The notes under the pieces are model-generated. The model was not told the DNA's origin. It made no database searches and saw nothing but the letters and a program-made list of their open reading frames with translations. The position numbers and the translations under genes are program-made. A DNA stretch of 64,000 nt, from NCBI RefSeq assembly GCF_000422865.1, contig NZ_AUGW01000018.1, positions 1 through 64,000 of the forward strand, read 5' to 3'. Positions 7,278-17,250 of this stretch are shown in pieces (within the stretch, counting starts at the first letter, position 1; every line of letters begins with the position of its first letter). The stretch is from Oceanospirillum maris DSM 6286 (lineage in GTDB: Bacteria > Pseudomonadota > Gammaproteobacteria > Pseudomonadales > Halomonadaceae).

Positions 7278-7314
7278 GTAAGCGAACGGTATAAGCATAA
7301 GCTAGCCAATAGTC

Positions 7315-7345
7315 GCGAGGTGATGGATTCACCTCGCTTTTTTTT
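7315..7345 (+). terminator. Rho-independent terminator
   Basis: GCGAGGTG (7315-7322) pairs with CACCTCGC (7330-7337) around a 7-base loop and is followed by eight Ts (7338-7345). It ends the DAHP synthase transcript and insulates the methyltransferase gene. Confidence 0.9.
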
Positions 7346-7425
7346 CTACTTCTCAGTAAAGTGTTTCTTCCTGTGTAATGGTCAGAGCCTTGGTCTTGCA
7401 TCCCTATGCCCAAGGATTTCTTATA

Positions 7426-8076
7426 ATGGACCTACGCTACCGCTACCAAACCTATGAGTTTGGCCTGCAAGATATTCACCTACGTACACTACGTGATAAT
7501 CAACAGTTCTCTGATCCAGAGGGTATTGCTGAGGCTTTAGGCATCTCGTCTGCATCTTGGCCGCTGTTTGGTATTGTATGGCCTTCAGGGCAAGTTTTAG
7601 CGCACTTTATGTCAAGTTTTGATGTGGACAGTAAACGTATTCTTGAGGTCGGTTGTGGTATCGGTCTAACCAGTTTGATGTTAAATCAGCGAGACGCTGA
7701 TATTACCGCCACCGATTACCATCCTAATGCCGGTGCTTTTCTGGCGACGAACGCCCTGTTAAATAAAGGTGCGGTGATCCCTTTTATACGAACAGGGTGG
7801 GAAGATGCGGATTCAGGCATGGGGGATTTTGATCTTATTGTCGGCAGTGATCTCCTGTATGAGCGTGAGCACGTTGCCTTGCTCGCGAGTTTTATTGAGC
7901 AACATGCCCTACAGAAATGCCAAGTTGTACTGGTTGATCCTGGGCGGGGGCATCATGCCCGTTTTAGTAAGCGCATGGTGGCGCTTGGCTTTGAACACCA
8001 ACAGCATAAACCCGCTGAAACAGAGTATTTGGATAAGCCTTTTAAAGGGCAGATCCTTCAATACCAACGGGGTTAG
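7426..8076 (+). CDS. SAM-dependent methyltransferase (Methyltransf_16, lysine-methyltransferase-like)
   Basis: A 216-residue class I methyltransferase. Motif I is ILEVGCGIGLTSLML, motif II is ITATDYHPNA, and the DLIVGSDLLYER segment matches the D-x-x-Y post-II motif of the METTL21/histidine-methyltransferase-like family. The region ASWPLFGIVWPSGQVLA before motif I is typical of that family, which methylates lysine or histidine in proteins. ATG 7426 is selected because AAGGA (7412-7416) lies nine bases before it; a frame start at 7378 overlaps the promoter area. The protein substrate is not predictable from context. Confidence 0.8.
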   Translation: MDLRYRYQTYEFGLQDIHLRTLRDNQQFSDPEGIAEALGISSASWPLFGIVWPSGQVLAHFMSSFDVDSKRILEVGCGIGLTSLMLNQRDADITATDYHPNAGAFLATNALLNKGAVIPFIRTGWEDADSGMGDFDLIVGSDLLYEREHVALLASFIEQHALQKCQVVLVDPGRGHHARFSKRMVALGFEHQQHKPAETEYLDKPFKGQILQYQRG

Positions 8077-8117
8077 TTGAACGAGCTGAATAATCAGACA
8101 TAGACTGTAAAACTAGA

Positions 8118-8169
8118 CGTCAATCATCGTCAATCATCGTCAATCATCCGAGTGTAATCCGAGTGTAAA
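8118..8169. repeat. Short tandem repeats (3 x 10 bp and 2 x 11 bp)
   Basis: CGTCAATCAT occurs three times head to tail (8118-8147), followed by CCGAGTGTAAT/A twice (8148-8169). The repeats sit in the convergent intergenic space just before a terminator. Likely slippage products; no function is evident. Confidence 0.6.
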
Positions 8170-8207
8170 AGCCCGCACAGATCTGTTTTTCAGCTAGCTG
8201 CGGGCTT
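8169..8207. terminator. Bidirectional terminator between convergent genes
   Basis: AAGCCCGCA (8169-8177) pairs with TGCGGGCTT (8199-8207). The loop holds two small palindromes, CAGATCTG and CAGCTAGCTG. It lies between the plus-strand methyltransferase and minus-strand cobO, with short A/T tracts on both sides rather than a long T-run. Confidence 0.6.
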
Positions 8208-8230
8208 TAATCTATGGGCTGAATGAGGGT

Positions 8231-8830
8231 CTACCAGTCGATGCCTTTTTGAGCTTTGATACCGGCGTTGAAGGCGTGTTTTTCATCACGGATTTCAGAT
8301 ACGGTATCCGCATAAGCTTGTAGATCACGATGAGCCGCCCGCCCCGTCAAAATAACCGACTGATTTTCGGGTCGGCTTTTTAAGGCCGCCAATACTTCTT
8401 CGATCTCTAGGTAGCCGTATTTCAGCATGTAGGTGATCTCATCCAGTACAACAAGATGGATGCTAGCATCCTGAAGCATCGGGAGTGTTTGCTCCCAAGC
8501 GGCTCGACACGCTTTACGGTCTAGCTCACGATCTTGAGTTTCCCAAGTAAAGCCGGTGCCCATCACATGAATACTTAGATTTGGGTTGCTTTCAAAGACA
8601 TCCCGCTCGCCACAATCCCATGTACCCTTGATAAACTGAGTGACGGCCACTTTGTAGCCATAACCTAAGCTACGCGCTACCGTGCCCCAAGCGGAGGTTG
8701 TTTTGCCTTTACCGTTGCCGGTAATAACAATGACGATGCCGCGCTCTTCTGTTGCTTTGGCAACTTTGGCATCAACCAGTTCTTTACGTTTTTGCATCGC
8801 CTTTTTATGGCGGGTATCACGGTCAGTCAT
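8231..8830 (-). CDS. cobO: Cob(I)yrinic acid a,c-diamide adenosyltransferase
   Basis: A 199-residue CobO/BtuR (CobA-type) ATP:corrinoid adenosyltransferase, which attaches the adenosyl group to cobalt in coenzyme B12 synthesis or salvage. The P-loop GNGKGKTT is at residues 38-45, then VAVTQFIKGTW, LDEITYMLKYGYLE and VILTGR. Length is as in E. coli BtuR (196 aa). It lies downstream of btuB on the same strand with a 90-base gap, so uptake and activation of corrinoids are grouped. The riboswitch upstream of btuB may control both if transcription reads through the weak hairpin between them. Confidence 0.95.
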   Translation of the reverse strand: MTDRDTRHKKAMQKRKELVDAKVAKATEERGIVIVITGNGKGKTTSAWGTVARSLGYGYKVAVTQFIKGTWDCGERDVFESNPNLSIHVMGTGFTWETQDRELDRKACRAAWEQTLPMLQDASIHLVVLDEITYMLKYGYLEIEEVLAALKSRPENQSVILTGRAAHRDLQAYADTVSEIRDEKHAFNAGIKAQKGIDW

Positions 8831-8885
8831 GGAAGCTCCGGTTACTTTCGATAGTAGTGAATAGTCGTAAAAAAAGGTAATGAAA

Positions 8886-8906
8886 AGCCGCTTTTAAAAA
8901 ACGGCT
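8886..8906 (-). terminator. Weak hairpin between btuB and cobO
   Basis: On the minus strand AGCCG pairs with CGGCT around an A/T-rich 11-base loop, followed by four Ts. It could give partial termination after btuB while still letting cobO be read. Confidence 0.4.
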
Positions 8907-8920
8907 ATTAATAACCTGCA

Positions 8921-10759
8921 TTAGAAACGATAGCGTACAGAACCAAATACAGTTCTATCAGCAGTAGCATAGCCTTTTTTACTGACATACTCTTTGTCGG
9001 TTAGATTTTTTACGCTAGCAGATAGCTGCAGCTGCGGGTTGATCTGGTACTGGCCATCAATATTCAGCAGGGTATAAGCGGAAAGCTTATCGGTATTGGC
9101 CGCGTCAGTATAGCGAGTTCCCGTGTACTGGGTATCAAAACCAAGAGTAAGCTTGTTGATCTGCTGGGTGATACGTAGGTTGGCTGTCTTCTGAGCACGG
9201 TAGATTAGCACCTTACCTGTGCTTTTATCTTCTGGCTCCATCAAGTCCGCGTTGAACAAGATATGGGTTGCACCCACGCTTGCTTGAGCAGAAAGCTCGA
9301 TGCCTTTGATCTCTACGCTGTTGATATTACTGGGCTGCCATTTGCTAGGGTCTTGCTCGGTTGGTGCCCAAGCGATCATATCATCAACTTCTGTTTGGTA
9401 AAGGCTTAAGCCAAGCTGTAAACCGTTGTCGTCTGCATAATTGGCGCTTAGGCTCGCAGTGTTTGATTCTTCAGGATCTAGCTCAGTATTACCAGAATCT
9501 GGCCAATACATATCGTTAAAGGTAGGGGCTTTAAATGCTTTGGCAAAGTTACCGCTAAGGCTGATGCGTTCGCTAAGATTGATCGTGTTTTCAAAGCCAT
9601 AGGTGGTAAAACTACCAAAGGCTTCATTGTCATCAACACGAACCGATAGTGCTGTTTTAGACCCTTGTTGGTTGCTTTCTAGCAGGGCAAAAATGGCTTT
9701 ATTGTCACGAGATTTCTCTTTGAAACCATCAACGCCGGAGCCGGAAACATCATCTTTTTTGTAATCAAAACCATTGATAAAGGTGATGTTGTTATCCAGC
9801 GCTAAGTGGCCTTGCAGCCCAAGACTTACCGTGTCAGTAACAAATTTACTGGCTTTCTCGCCCTGTTCAAAACGCTGAAGGCTGTCTTGGTATACGCTGG
9901 CGCTGGTGTTAAGTGAGAATGACTCTGTGATCTGTGAATCAACACCGGCATAGACGGTGGTGTAATCGATTTCTGACTCACAATTATTATCCGACGCGCC
10001 ATAAGGCCCGCAGTTATCCGAGTCGGTTTTGCCATCAATAACTTGCAAGCCTGCAGAGATGGTGTGCTGGTTTATTTTGTGTTCCGCATCCAGTTTAAGG
10101 GCGGTGTTCTCATAGCCGTCTTTATCGACACCCTGTGATGCTTTATCTGGCATAACATCGAAGCCATCCGTGCGGAAATGGCTAACATTAGCGGATATCT
10201 TGCTTTTACTGTTGCTCCATCCACCGCTCACCGAGGCTTGCTGAGTATTCATGCTGCCTATACCGGCTTCGATTTCAGCATAGTTTGCTTCTTGGGCGGG
10301 CTTCTTGGTGAAAATCTGTATCACACCAGCAATGGCACTAGAGCCGTACAGGCTAGAACGCGCTCCGCGAACGATCTCAATACGCTCAATCTGATCCACC
10401 GGAATATGCTGTAAACTGGCTTCCCCTAAAGTGGCACTACCTATCTGTACGCCATCCACCAGAATAAGCATTCTTTTCTGGCTTAAACCCCGTAGATAAA
10501 GTGTGCTGGATTGACCATAGCCACCGTTTGATGTGACTTGTAGGCCAGGGGTTAAAGCCACGGCTTCGGCAACACTCTTTGGCTGTTGTTGCTGGATATC
10601 ATCTTTGCTAATAACGGTGACAGGGGTGCTGGTATCCGCTTGGGCTTGCTCGTACCGGCTGGCGGTAATCACAATAGACATTGGGTCGGCGGCGTAAGCG
10701 GTAGATGTCAGCGGTGCGATAGCAGCAGAAACCGCCGCTGATAAAATAATGTTCTTCAT
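8921..10759 (-). CDS. btuB: TonB-dependent vitamin B12 receptor
   Basis: A 612-residue outer-membrane TonB-dependent receptor for cobalamin. A signal peptide ends at TAYA; a TonB box-like IVITASR follows; the plug has TPVTVISKDDI, VAEAVALTPGLQV and ERIEIVRGARSSLYGSSAIAGVI; the C terminus ends in the aromatic FGSVRYRF needed for BAM insertion. Length agrees with E. coli BtuB (614 aa). The cobalamin riboswitch directly upstream supports B12 as ligand. ATG 10759 follows TGAGGA by 11 bases; an in-frame TTG at 10765 is an alternative. CobO lies downstream. No BtuCDF genes are in the window. Confidence 0.93.
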   Translation of the reverse strand: MKNIILSAAVSAAIAPLTSTAYAADPMSIVITASRYEQAQADTSTPVTVISKDDIQQQQPKSVAEAVALTPGLQVTSNGGYGQSSTLYLRGLSQKRMLILVDGVQIGSATLGEASLQHIPVDQIERIEIVRGARSSLYGSSAIAGVIQIFTKKPAQEANYAEIEAGIGSMNTQQASVSGGWSNSKSKISANVSHFRTDGFDVMPDKASQGVDKDGYENTALKLDAEHKINQHTISAGLQVIDGKTDSDNCGPYGASDNNCESEIDYTTVYAGVDSQITESFSLNTSASVYQDSLQRFEQGEKASKFVTDTVSLGLQGHLALDNNITFINGFDYKKDDVSGSGVDGFKEKSRDNKAIFALLESNQQGSKTALSVRVDDNEAFGSFTTYGFENTINLSERISLSGNFAKAFKAPTFNDMYWPDSGNTELDPEESNTASLSANYADDNGLQLGLSLYQTEVDDMIAWAPTEQDPSKWQPSNINSVEIKGIELSAQASVGATHILFNADLMEPEDKSTGKVLIYRAQKTANLRITQQINKLTLGFDTQYTGTRYTDAANTDKLSAYTLLNIDGQYQINPQLQLSASVKNLTDKEYVSKKGYATADRTVFGSVRYRF

Positions 10760-10774
10760 GATCAATAAAATCCT

Positions 10775-11010
10775 CAGGCGCAGTGGGAGCGTCGAGGAAG
10801 GGCGGGTATAACCGTTGTTTTATCCATAAGAACGAAGGAAAAACATGAGCTATACCGGTGTCGCCCTCCGCAACACCGTAAGTACTCGAGAGTCAGTAAC
10901 AACTCCGAAGCGCTGTGAACTGGTAATCGGGCTTTTGCCTGTTTCGCTATCGGAAACAGCGGCTTACCGTTGCGGGGGCAGCGAAGGATTTTCACCTATC
11001 TTCCCCAGTT
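10775..11010 (-). promoter_or_regulatory. Cobalamin riboswitch
   Basis: Read on the minus strand, the leader shows the conserved AdoCbl riboswitch core: GGGAAGATAGGTGAAAATCC, then GCTGCCCCCGCAACGGTAAGC, then AGCCCGATTACCAG. A CGGTGT/ACACCG hairpin (about 10855-10880) and CCCACTGCG near the btuB start follow, the latter resembling the B12 box. CCTC just upstream can pair with the GAGG of the btuB ribosome site, so ligand binding probably blocks translation start. Boundaries are approximate. Confidence 0.92.
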
Positions 11011-11024
11011 CAAAACGTAGGCGC

Positions 11025-11052
11025 ATCATATAGTTATCTTTATCTGAGTCAA
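11025..11052 (-). promoter_or_regulatory. Sigma-70 type promoter of btuB
   Basis: On the minus strand TTGACT (11052-11047) and TATGAT (11030-11025) are 16 bp apart, and the predicted start near 11018 falls just before the riboswitch. Confidence 0.6.
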
Positions 11053-11193
11053 GCAAGGTATTTTCAGCTACCCATGAGCAGGCTTCATCACGATGACGCT
11101 GATTGCTTGTTAGGCGTGGAATTTGGCCGATGATACAATAGCCCTTTATGCAGCTTTGACTGCAATTCTGACAGCTTCAACAAAGGGTTCTCT

Positions 11194-12033
11194 ATGCTCA
11201 GTTATCGCCACGCCTATCACGCCGGTAACCATGCCGATGTGATAAAGCATCTCACTATGGCTCTTATTTTTCAGGCGATGCATAAAAAAGCTAAGCCATT
11301 TGCTTATATTGATACCCACTCAGGCGGTGTTGATTATGATCTATTAAGCGATGAAGCGGTCAAAACCGGTGAAGCTTATCAGGGTATTCTTCGGGTAATG
11401 GATCATCCTGCTTTGCCTGCGCCGTATCGTGATTTACTGCATCAATATAACGGTTCTACGGACAATAATATTGCCTTATACCCAGGCTCCCCTGCTATTG
11501 GACACCACTTCCAGCGGGATGGCGACAAGCTGTACTTGATGGAGCTGCATAACAATGAAACCAGCACGTTAAAACGAAAAGCCTCTCGCTGGGCGGATAC
11601 TGCAATTCACCATCGAGATGGCTTCGAGGGCTTACCCGCTATTGTGCCGCCCGAACCTCGTCGTGGACTGGTGCTTATGGACCCGTCTTATGAAATTAAA
11701 ACCGATTACAATAAAGCCTATCAAAGCATTAATGCTGCCTATAAGCGCTGGCCAACGGGTATTTTCGCACTTTGGTATCCTGTTTTAATTGCGGATAAAA
11801 GCCAAATGATGCTGGATTCATTTGAGCGCAGCGGTATTCGTCGCATCTTGATGGCCGAAATCAGTCGGGACGCTCAGGAGGATGAATCTTTCGGCATGAT
11901 CGGCAGCGGCATGATGATTATCAACCCGCCTTATCAGTTGGATGAGCAGTTAAGTGACTGTTTACCTGCGCTGGCTAAAGCGTTGCTGGGCGATACGGCG
12001 GTGGCTAATGTGCGTTGGTTGGTGGGCGAATAG
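11194..12033 (+). CDS. rlmJ: 23S rRNA (adenine-2030-N6)-methyltransferase
   Basis: A 279-residue RlmJ, which methylates A2030 of 23S rRNA. The N terminus LSYRHAYHAGNHADVIKH is the family signature, and the catalytic motif IV region appears as LVLMDPSYEIK, with the substrate-adenine binding D-P-x-Y. IDTHSGGVDYDL holds part of the cofactor site. The length equals E. coli RlmJ (280 aa). The gene stands alone between btuB (divergent) and a membrane protein gene. A possible -10 (TACAAT, near 11134) precedes it. Confidence 0.95.
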   Translation: MLSYRHAYHAGNHADVIKHLTMALIFQAMHKKAKPFAYIDTHSGGVDYDLLSDEAVKTGEAYQGILRVMDHPALPAPYRDLLHQYNGSTDNNIALYPGSPAIGHHFQRDGDKLYLMELHNNETSTLKRKASRWADTAIHHRDGFEGLPAIVPPEPRRGLVLMDPSYEIKTDYNKAYQSINAAYKRWPTGIFALWYPVLIADKSQMMLDSFERSGIRRILMAEISRDAQEDESFGMIGSGMMIINPPYQLDEQLSDCLPALAKALLGDTAVANVRWLVGE

Positions 12034-12119
12034 ATCAAGCTTGTCAGTGGCTGGTAGGAAGCGGCTGATAGGTGACGCATCAGTGATGCACCTGACACAT
12101 AAAGAAGGATTTGGGTTGA

Positions 12120-12809
12120 ATGCAAAAGCAGAAGAAAAAAGGATGGATTCGAACATTAATGAGGGTTTGGTATTGGATGCCGGTTTTATTAATCCTGTTG
12201 CTAACCCTATCCTTAGTGGCGCCATTTTATGTGTATTCGCGCTTTAACAGCCAGCAGCCTGTCGCTCGGGTAGAGTTTGAGTCGTTAGGGAATAATTGGT
12301 ATCTGGCATCGGTCACGCGTTTTCCTGAGTGTACTACCGCCAGTTACCGGATTCATGGCGATCAATGGCAGTTGGATGCGGCTTTTGTTAAATGGAAAGG
12401 TATTGCCGTGCTGTTAGGGGCTGAATCAAGGGTGGTGTTGGATCGTTTGTCTGGGCGTTTTCGACAGATAGCGCAAGCCAAAGATCAAGAGCCTACGTTG
12501 CATGATCTTAAGCCTGATACCTGGTTTAACTTAAGCGAACCTGTTGTTGATGGCAGTGATAGTCTTTTTGTCGATAGCTATTTTGGTGCCTCGGTTTACC
12601 TTGATATACAAACGGATAAGAGTTTCTGGGTTTATAAAACAGAAGATGGATTGACCAGTAAAAGTCGACCTAGATCGCTAATAACCCAACAAGATGGCGT
12701 AATGACGCTGGTGATAGAGCAGGGCTGTGGCAATTCTGATCCATCGCTTGTGGAAGTTATCGCAAGGTATTGGAATGAACAACTTGTGATGATTAAGGCT
12801 TGGTTCTAG
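12120..12809 (+). CDS. Membrane-anchored protein of unknown function
   Basis: A 229-residue protein with a lysine-rich start, one strong N-terminal transmembrane segment (about residues 16-36), and a globular domain likely outside the cytoplasm. The core contains ASYRIHGDQWQLDAAFVKWKG then LLGAESRVVLDRLSGRFR, a pattern recalled from conserved gammaproteobacterial hypothetical proteins sometimes labelled efflux-related, without real evidence. It has two cysteines (ECTTAS and EQGCGNSD). It follows rlmJ by 86 bases and ends before a strong terminator. No function is assigned. Confidence 0.6.
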   Translation: MQKQKKKGWIRTLMRVWYWMPVLLILLLTLSLVAPFYVYSRFNSQQPVARVEFESLGNNWYLASVTRFPECTTASYRIHGDQWQLDAAFVKWKGIAVLLGAESRVVLDRLSGRFRQIAQAKDQEPTLHDLKPDTWFNLSEPVVDGSDSLFVDSYFGASVYLDIQTDKSFWVYKTEDGLTSKSRPRSLITQQDGVMTLVIEQGCGNSDPSLVEVIARYWNEQLVMIKAWF

Positions 12810-12871
12810 GGTTTTGTAATTCTGGGTTTTGTGGTTTTAGATTTTTTTGTAGCGCTTTGTTAGAAGCATAA

Positions 12872-12897
12872 AAAAACCCGGGCTAGCCCGGGTTTTT
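12872..12897. terminator. Bidirectional Rho-independent terminator
   Basis: A perfect 26-bp palindrome: five As, CCCGGG, CTAG, CCCGGG, five Ts. It serves the plus-strand membrane protein gene and the convergent minus-strand icd gene. Confidence 0.92.
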
Positions 12898-12935
12898 GCT
12901 GAGCTTAAAGCTCAACTCATCAAAAGCGGCTTATC

Positions 12936-15173
<2,238 letters not shown>

Positions 15174-15580
15174 TTTTATCCCTATAGTTATGGCGTGTAG
15201 CCAAAGACCTAACACTAGATGACTTGTGGTCACCTCAGATCTGAAGGAGTTTTATTCTGTCTGTTGGCGCTGAATTATACTAAAAAATAACGGCTTTTTA
15301 TATGGTGTGGAATTACAACTTAAGGCTAGTAGGTGGATATTTTGCGTGGGTTTTGGAGTTTTTTTACACAACCGTCTCGGACTAATGTCTTTTTAAGCAC
15401 CTGTTAAGCCGATTTGATGGGAGGGTGATCTTAATTTTTTCGACTGGAATATTGAGCCTGTATGGTAAACCTAAAATAGATTGTTGAGAAAACAACAATT
15501 TCACTCCTCTTGCCCAAGCCGCTCGTTGTATGATGAAGGTGTAAGGTATTAATGGGTATAAAAAAAGTCGCTACAAAAGC
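15174..15580. other. Gene-free region upstream of icd and the small exported protein
   Basis: About 400 bases between divergent genes. It includes the icd promoter area and a small TTGTT/AACAA hairpin at 15481-15498. No coding frame with support was seen. Confidence 0.5.
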
Positions 15581-15646
15581 TAGAACTATAGGATGTTGAG
15601 AATAGAACTATAGGATATTGAGAGTAGAACTATAGGACGTTGAAAA
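15581..15646 (+). repeat. Three tandem 22-bp repeats
   Basis: TAGAACTATAGGATGTTGAG(AA) occurs three times without spacing at 15581, 15603 and 15625, with two to four changes between copies. A fourth, decayed start (TAGGAAG) merges into the ribosome site of the gene at 15662. Each copy carries TATAGGA, so it offers repeated SD-like AGGA or a repeated regulator site in the mRNA leader. Confidence 0.8.
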
Positions 15647-15661
15647 TAGGAAGTTAAAAAC

Positions 15662-16015
15662 ATGGTATATCGACGGCTTGTCGGGCTTGTTGCCCTTATC
15701 GCTGCCGGTTCGGTTTTTGCTGGGGAGTTAGAGCAGAAAACAGAACGGCTCTGTGAACGAATGGCGCAATGCACATGGAAGAACTTAGATGTCGATCATA
15801 TGAGCGCTGATATGGAGCAGACGATAACGTCAAGTCTTGATGGTTTGTGTCTCTCAGTCAAAAAAAGTGTTGATCCACTTCGTGCTCAAAATGCTCAGAA
15901 TCAAGCGAAGCTCTGTATCGACAGTATGCTGGCGCTTGATTGTGATGCATTAATTTATAATGAAGTACAAACTCCCGCCTGTTCAACGCTTAAGACGCGT
16001 CTTTCTGCACCGTAA
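15662..16015 (+). CDS. Small exported cysteine-rich protein, unknown function
   Basis: A 117-residue protein with a clear signal peptide (about residues 1-20, ending VFAG) and a mature part with six cysteines spread as C..(5)..C, then single Cys at GLC, KLC, LDC and PAC, which suggests periplasmic disulfides. AGGAAG eight bases before ATG 15662 supports the start. The leader has three 22-bp tandem repeats. It is convergent with the FecR-domain gene. No domain recognised. Confidence 0.65.
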   Translation: MVYRRLVGLVALIAAGSVFAGELEQKTERLCERMAQCTWKNLDVDHMSADMEQTITSSLDGLCLSVKKSVDPLRAQNAQNQAKLCIDSMLALDCDALIYNEVQTPACSTLKTRLSAP

Positions 16016-16055
16016 GAATATTTTACAAGGGCAGACATTGGCTTAGAACAAGATG

Positions 16056-17123
16056 CTACTCAAATATTCCCCAGTCCCACTGGTCTTTTATGGGTATATT
16101 TAAAGAAACGTTTTTACTGGGAATAGGTTGTTCGTAAGTCTCTTCTTCAAAGAGTGCAAATGCATATTCTGCTGTTAAAGGAGCCGGTGCTGCGGTTTCG
16201 CTGGCGGTAAATGCAATTTCATTAGGCTTCACTGGCTGAATGCCTGCTTCGGTGGCCAGTAATGCCTCACCACTTTGGACTTTAAGATAGCTGCCCGATT
16301 GAACGGCTGTGCCGGTTTGCTCTGCTTTTAAGGCGGCATCTGGATCAGATAAATAAAAGGCAACTAAATCTGTGCCACGGATACCCACGGTTGCGATAGG
16401 CGTGTTCAGTACAAAGCTCTTCTTATTTGCTTGCCCGATGGCACCGGTAATTGATCGCAAACCACCTTTTAACAGCGTAGTGCTGACTCGGTCAGTGCTC
16501 TTTTTCTGATAGACATACTCATTGATCTTTATTTCACTGTTCGGACGTATGGCGAAATAGCCACCATCAACCATATCCAACTGTAGGCTACTGGCTGTTG
16601 CTGTCGTTATGATATCCCCTTGATAGATATTGCCGCCTTTAATCGTTTGCCGATAAAGGTCATCGGTGGAGATAACGATGACTTTGCCATGAACAAACAG
16701 CACTTTACCAACGGGTTCTTTACCCGATAAATGGCTTTCAATGGGGATAAGGCTATTGGGGCGCACGCTGAAGGTACTACCGTCTTTCATTTTTAGCAGG
16801 GCATGGCCGTTATAACCTGTTACCACTTGATCGCCAGATGTTAGCGGCATACTCACATCAAGGTGACGAGATTCTTTGGCACCATTAAGAACTTTAACGT
16901 TACCGCTAAAGCTGGACACTTTTGCAATAGGGGCTGATATGGCCGAGGTGATCTCGTTAACTGCGGTCTCTTCTGAACGGATTGTAGACTCTGTACTAAC
17001 GGAGGTACTTGCGCTAACTGGAGAGAGCAGAAAAAGGCTTGCTAACATTAACAGACAGCAAAAAGTAAACGTCAATGGTGACCGTGATGAAAAATATGCT
17101 GATGTTGATACTGCTAAACTCAT
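16056..17123 (-). CDS. FecR-domain protein with two FecR modules
   Basis: A 355-residue exported or membrane-anchored protein. A hydrophobic N-terminal segment lies around residues 17-38. Two FecR-like beta modules follow: one at about 65-150 (SFSGNVKVLNGAK, LTSGDQVVTGYNGHALLKMKDGS) and one at about 140-290 (KVLFVHGKVIV, GDIITTATASSLQLDMVDGGYFAIRPNSEI, TPIATVGIRGTDLVA). Stand-alone FecR proteins without a sigma factor are common near sensory genes; here no FecI-type sigma is adjacent. It is divergent from the FIST sensor gene with a 127-base A/T-rich gap, so shared regulation is possible. Confidence 0.8.
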   Translation of the reverse strand: MSLAVSTSAYFSSRSPLTFTFCCLLMLASLFLLSPVSASTSVSTESTIRSEETAVNEITSAISAPIAKVSSFSGNVKVLNGAKESRHLDVSMPLTSGDQVVTGYNGHALLKMKDGSTFSVRPNSLIPIESHLSGKEPVGKVLFVHGKVIVISTDDLYRQTIKGGNIYQGDIITTATASSLQLDMVDGGYFAIRPNSEIKINEYVYQKKSTDRVSTTLLKGGLRSITGAIGQANKKSFVLNTPIATVGIRGTDLVAFYLSDPDAALKAEQTGTAVQSGSYLKVQSGEALLATEAGIQPVKPNEIAFTASETAAPAPLTAEYAFALFEEETYEQPIPSKNVSLNIPIKDQWDWGIFE

Positions 17124-17250
17124 GTAAGACGACCCGCTGTTAAATTTGCTAATGGCTTCTGGTTTAATAATAACGTATTCCTTTAAAAATTGTTTTTAAA
17201 TATATGTTAAAAAATGTTTGAGCGATCATTGATGCATAGGACGTACCGCT

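Noticed and set aside
8118-8169. CRISPR-like array
   Set aside because: Repeats of 10-11 bp are directly tandem without spacers, so they are not CRISPR.
15581-15646. CRISPR-like array
   Set aside because: Three 22-bp units are contiguous with no spacers.
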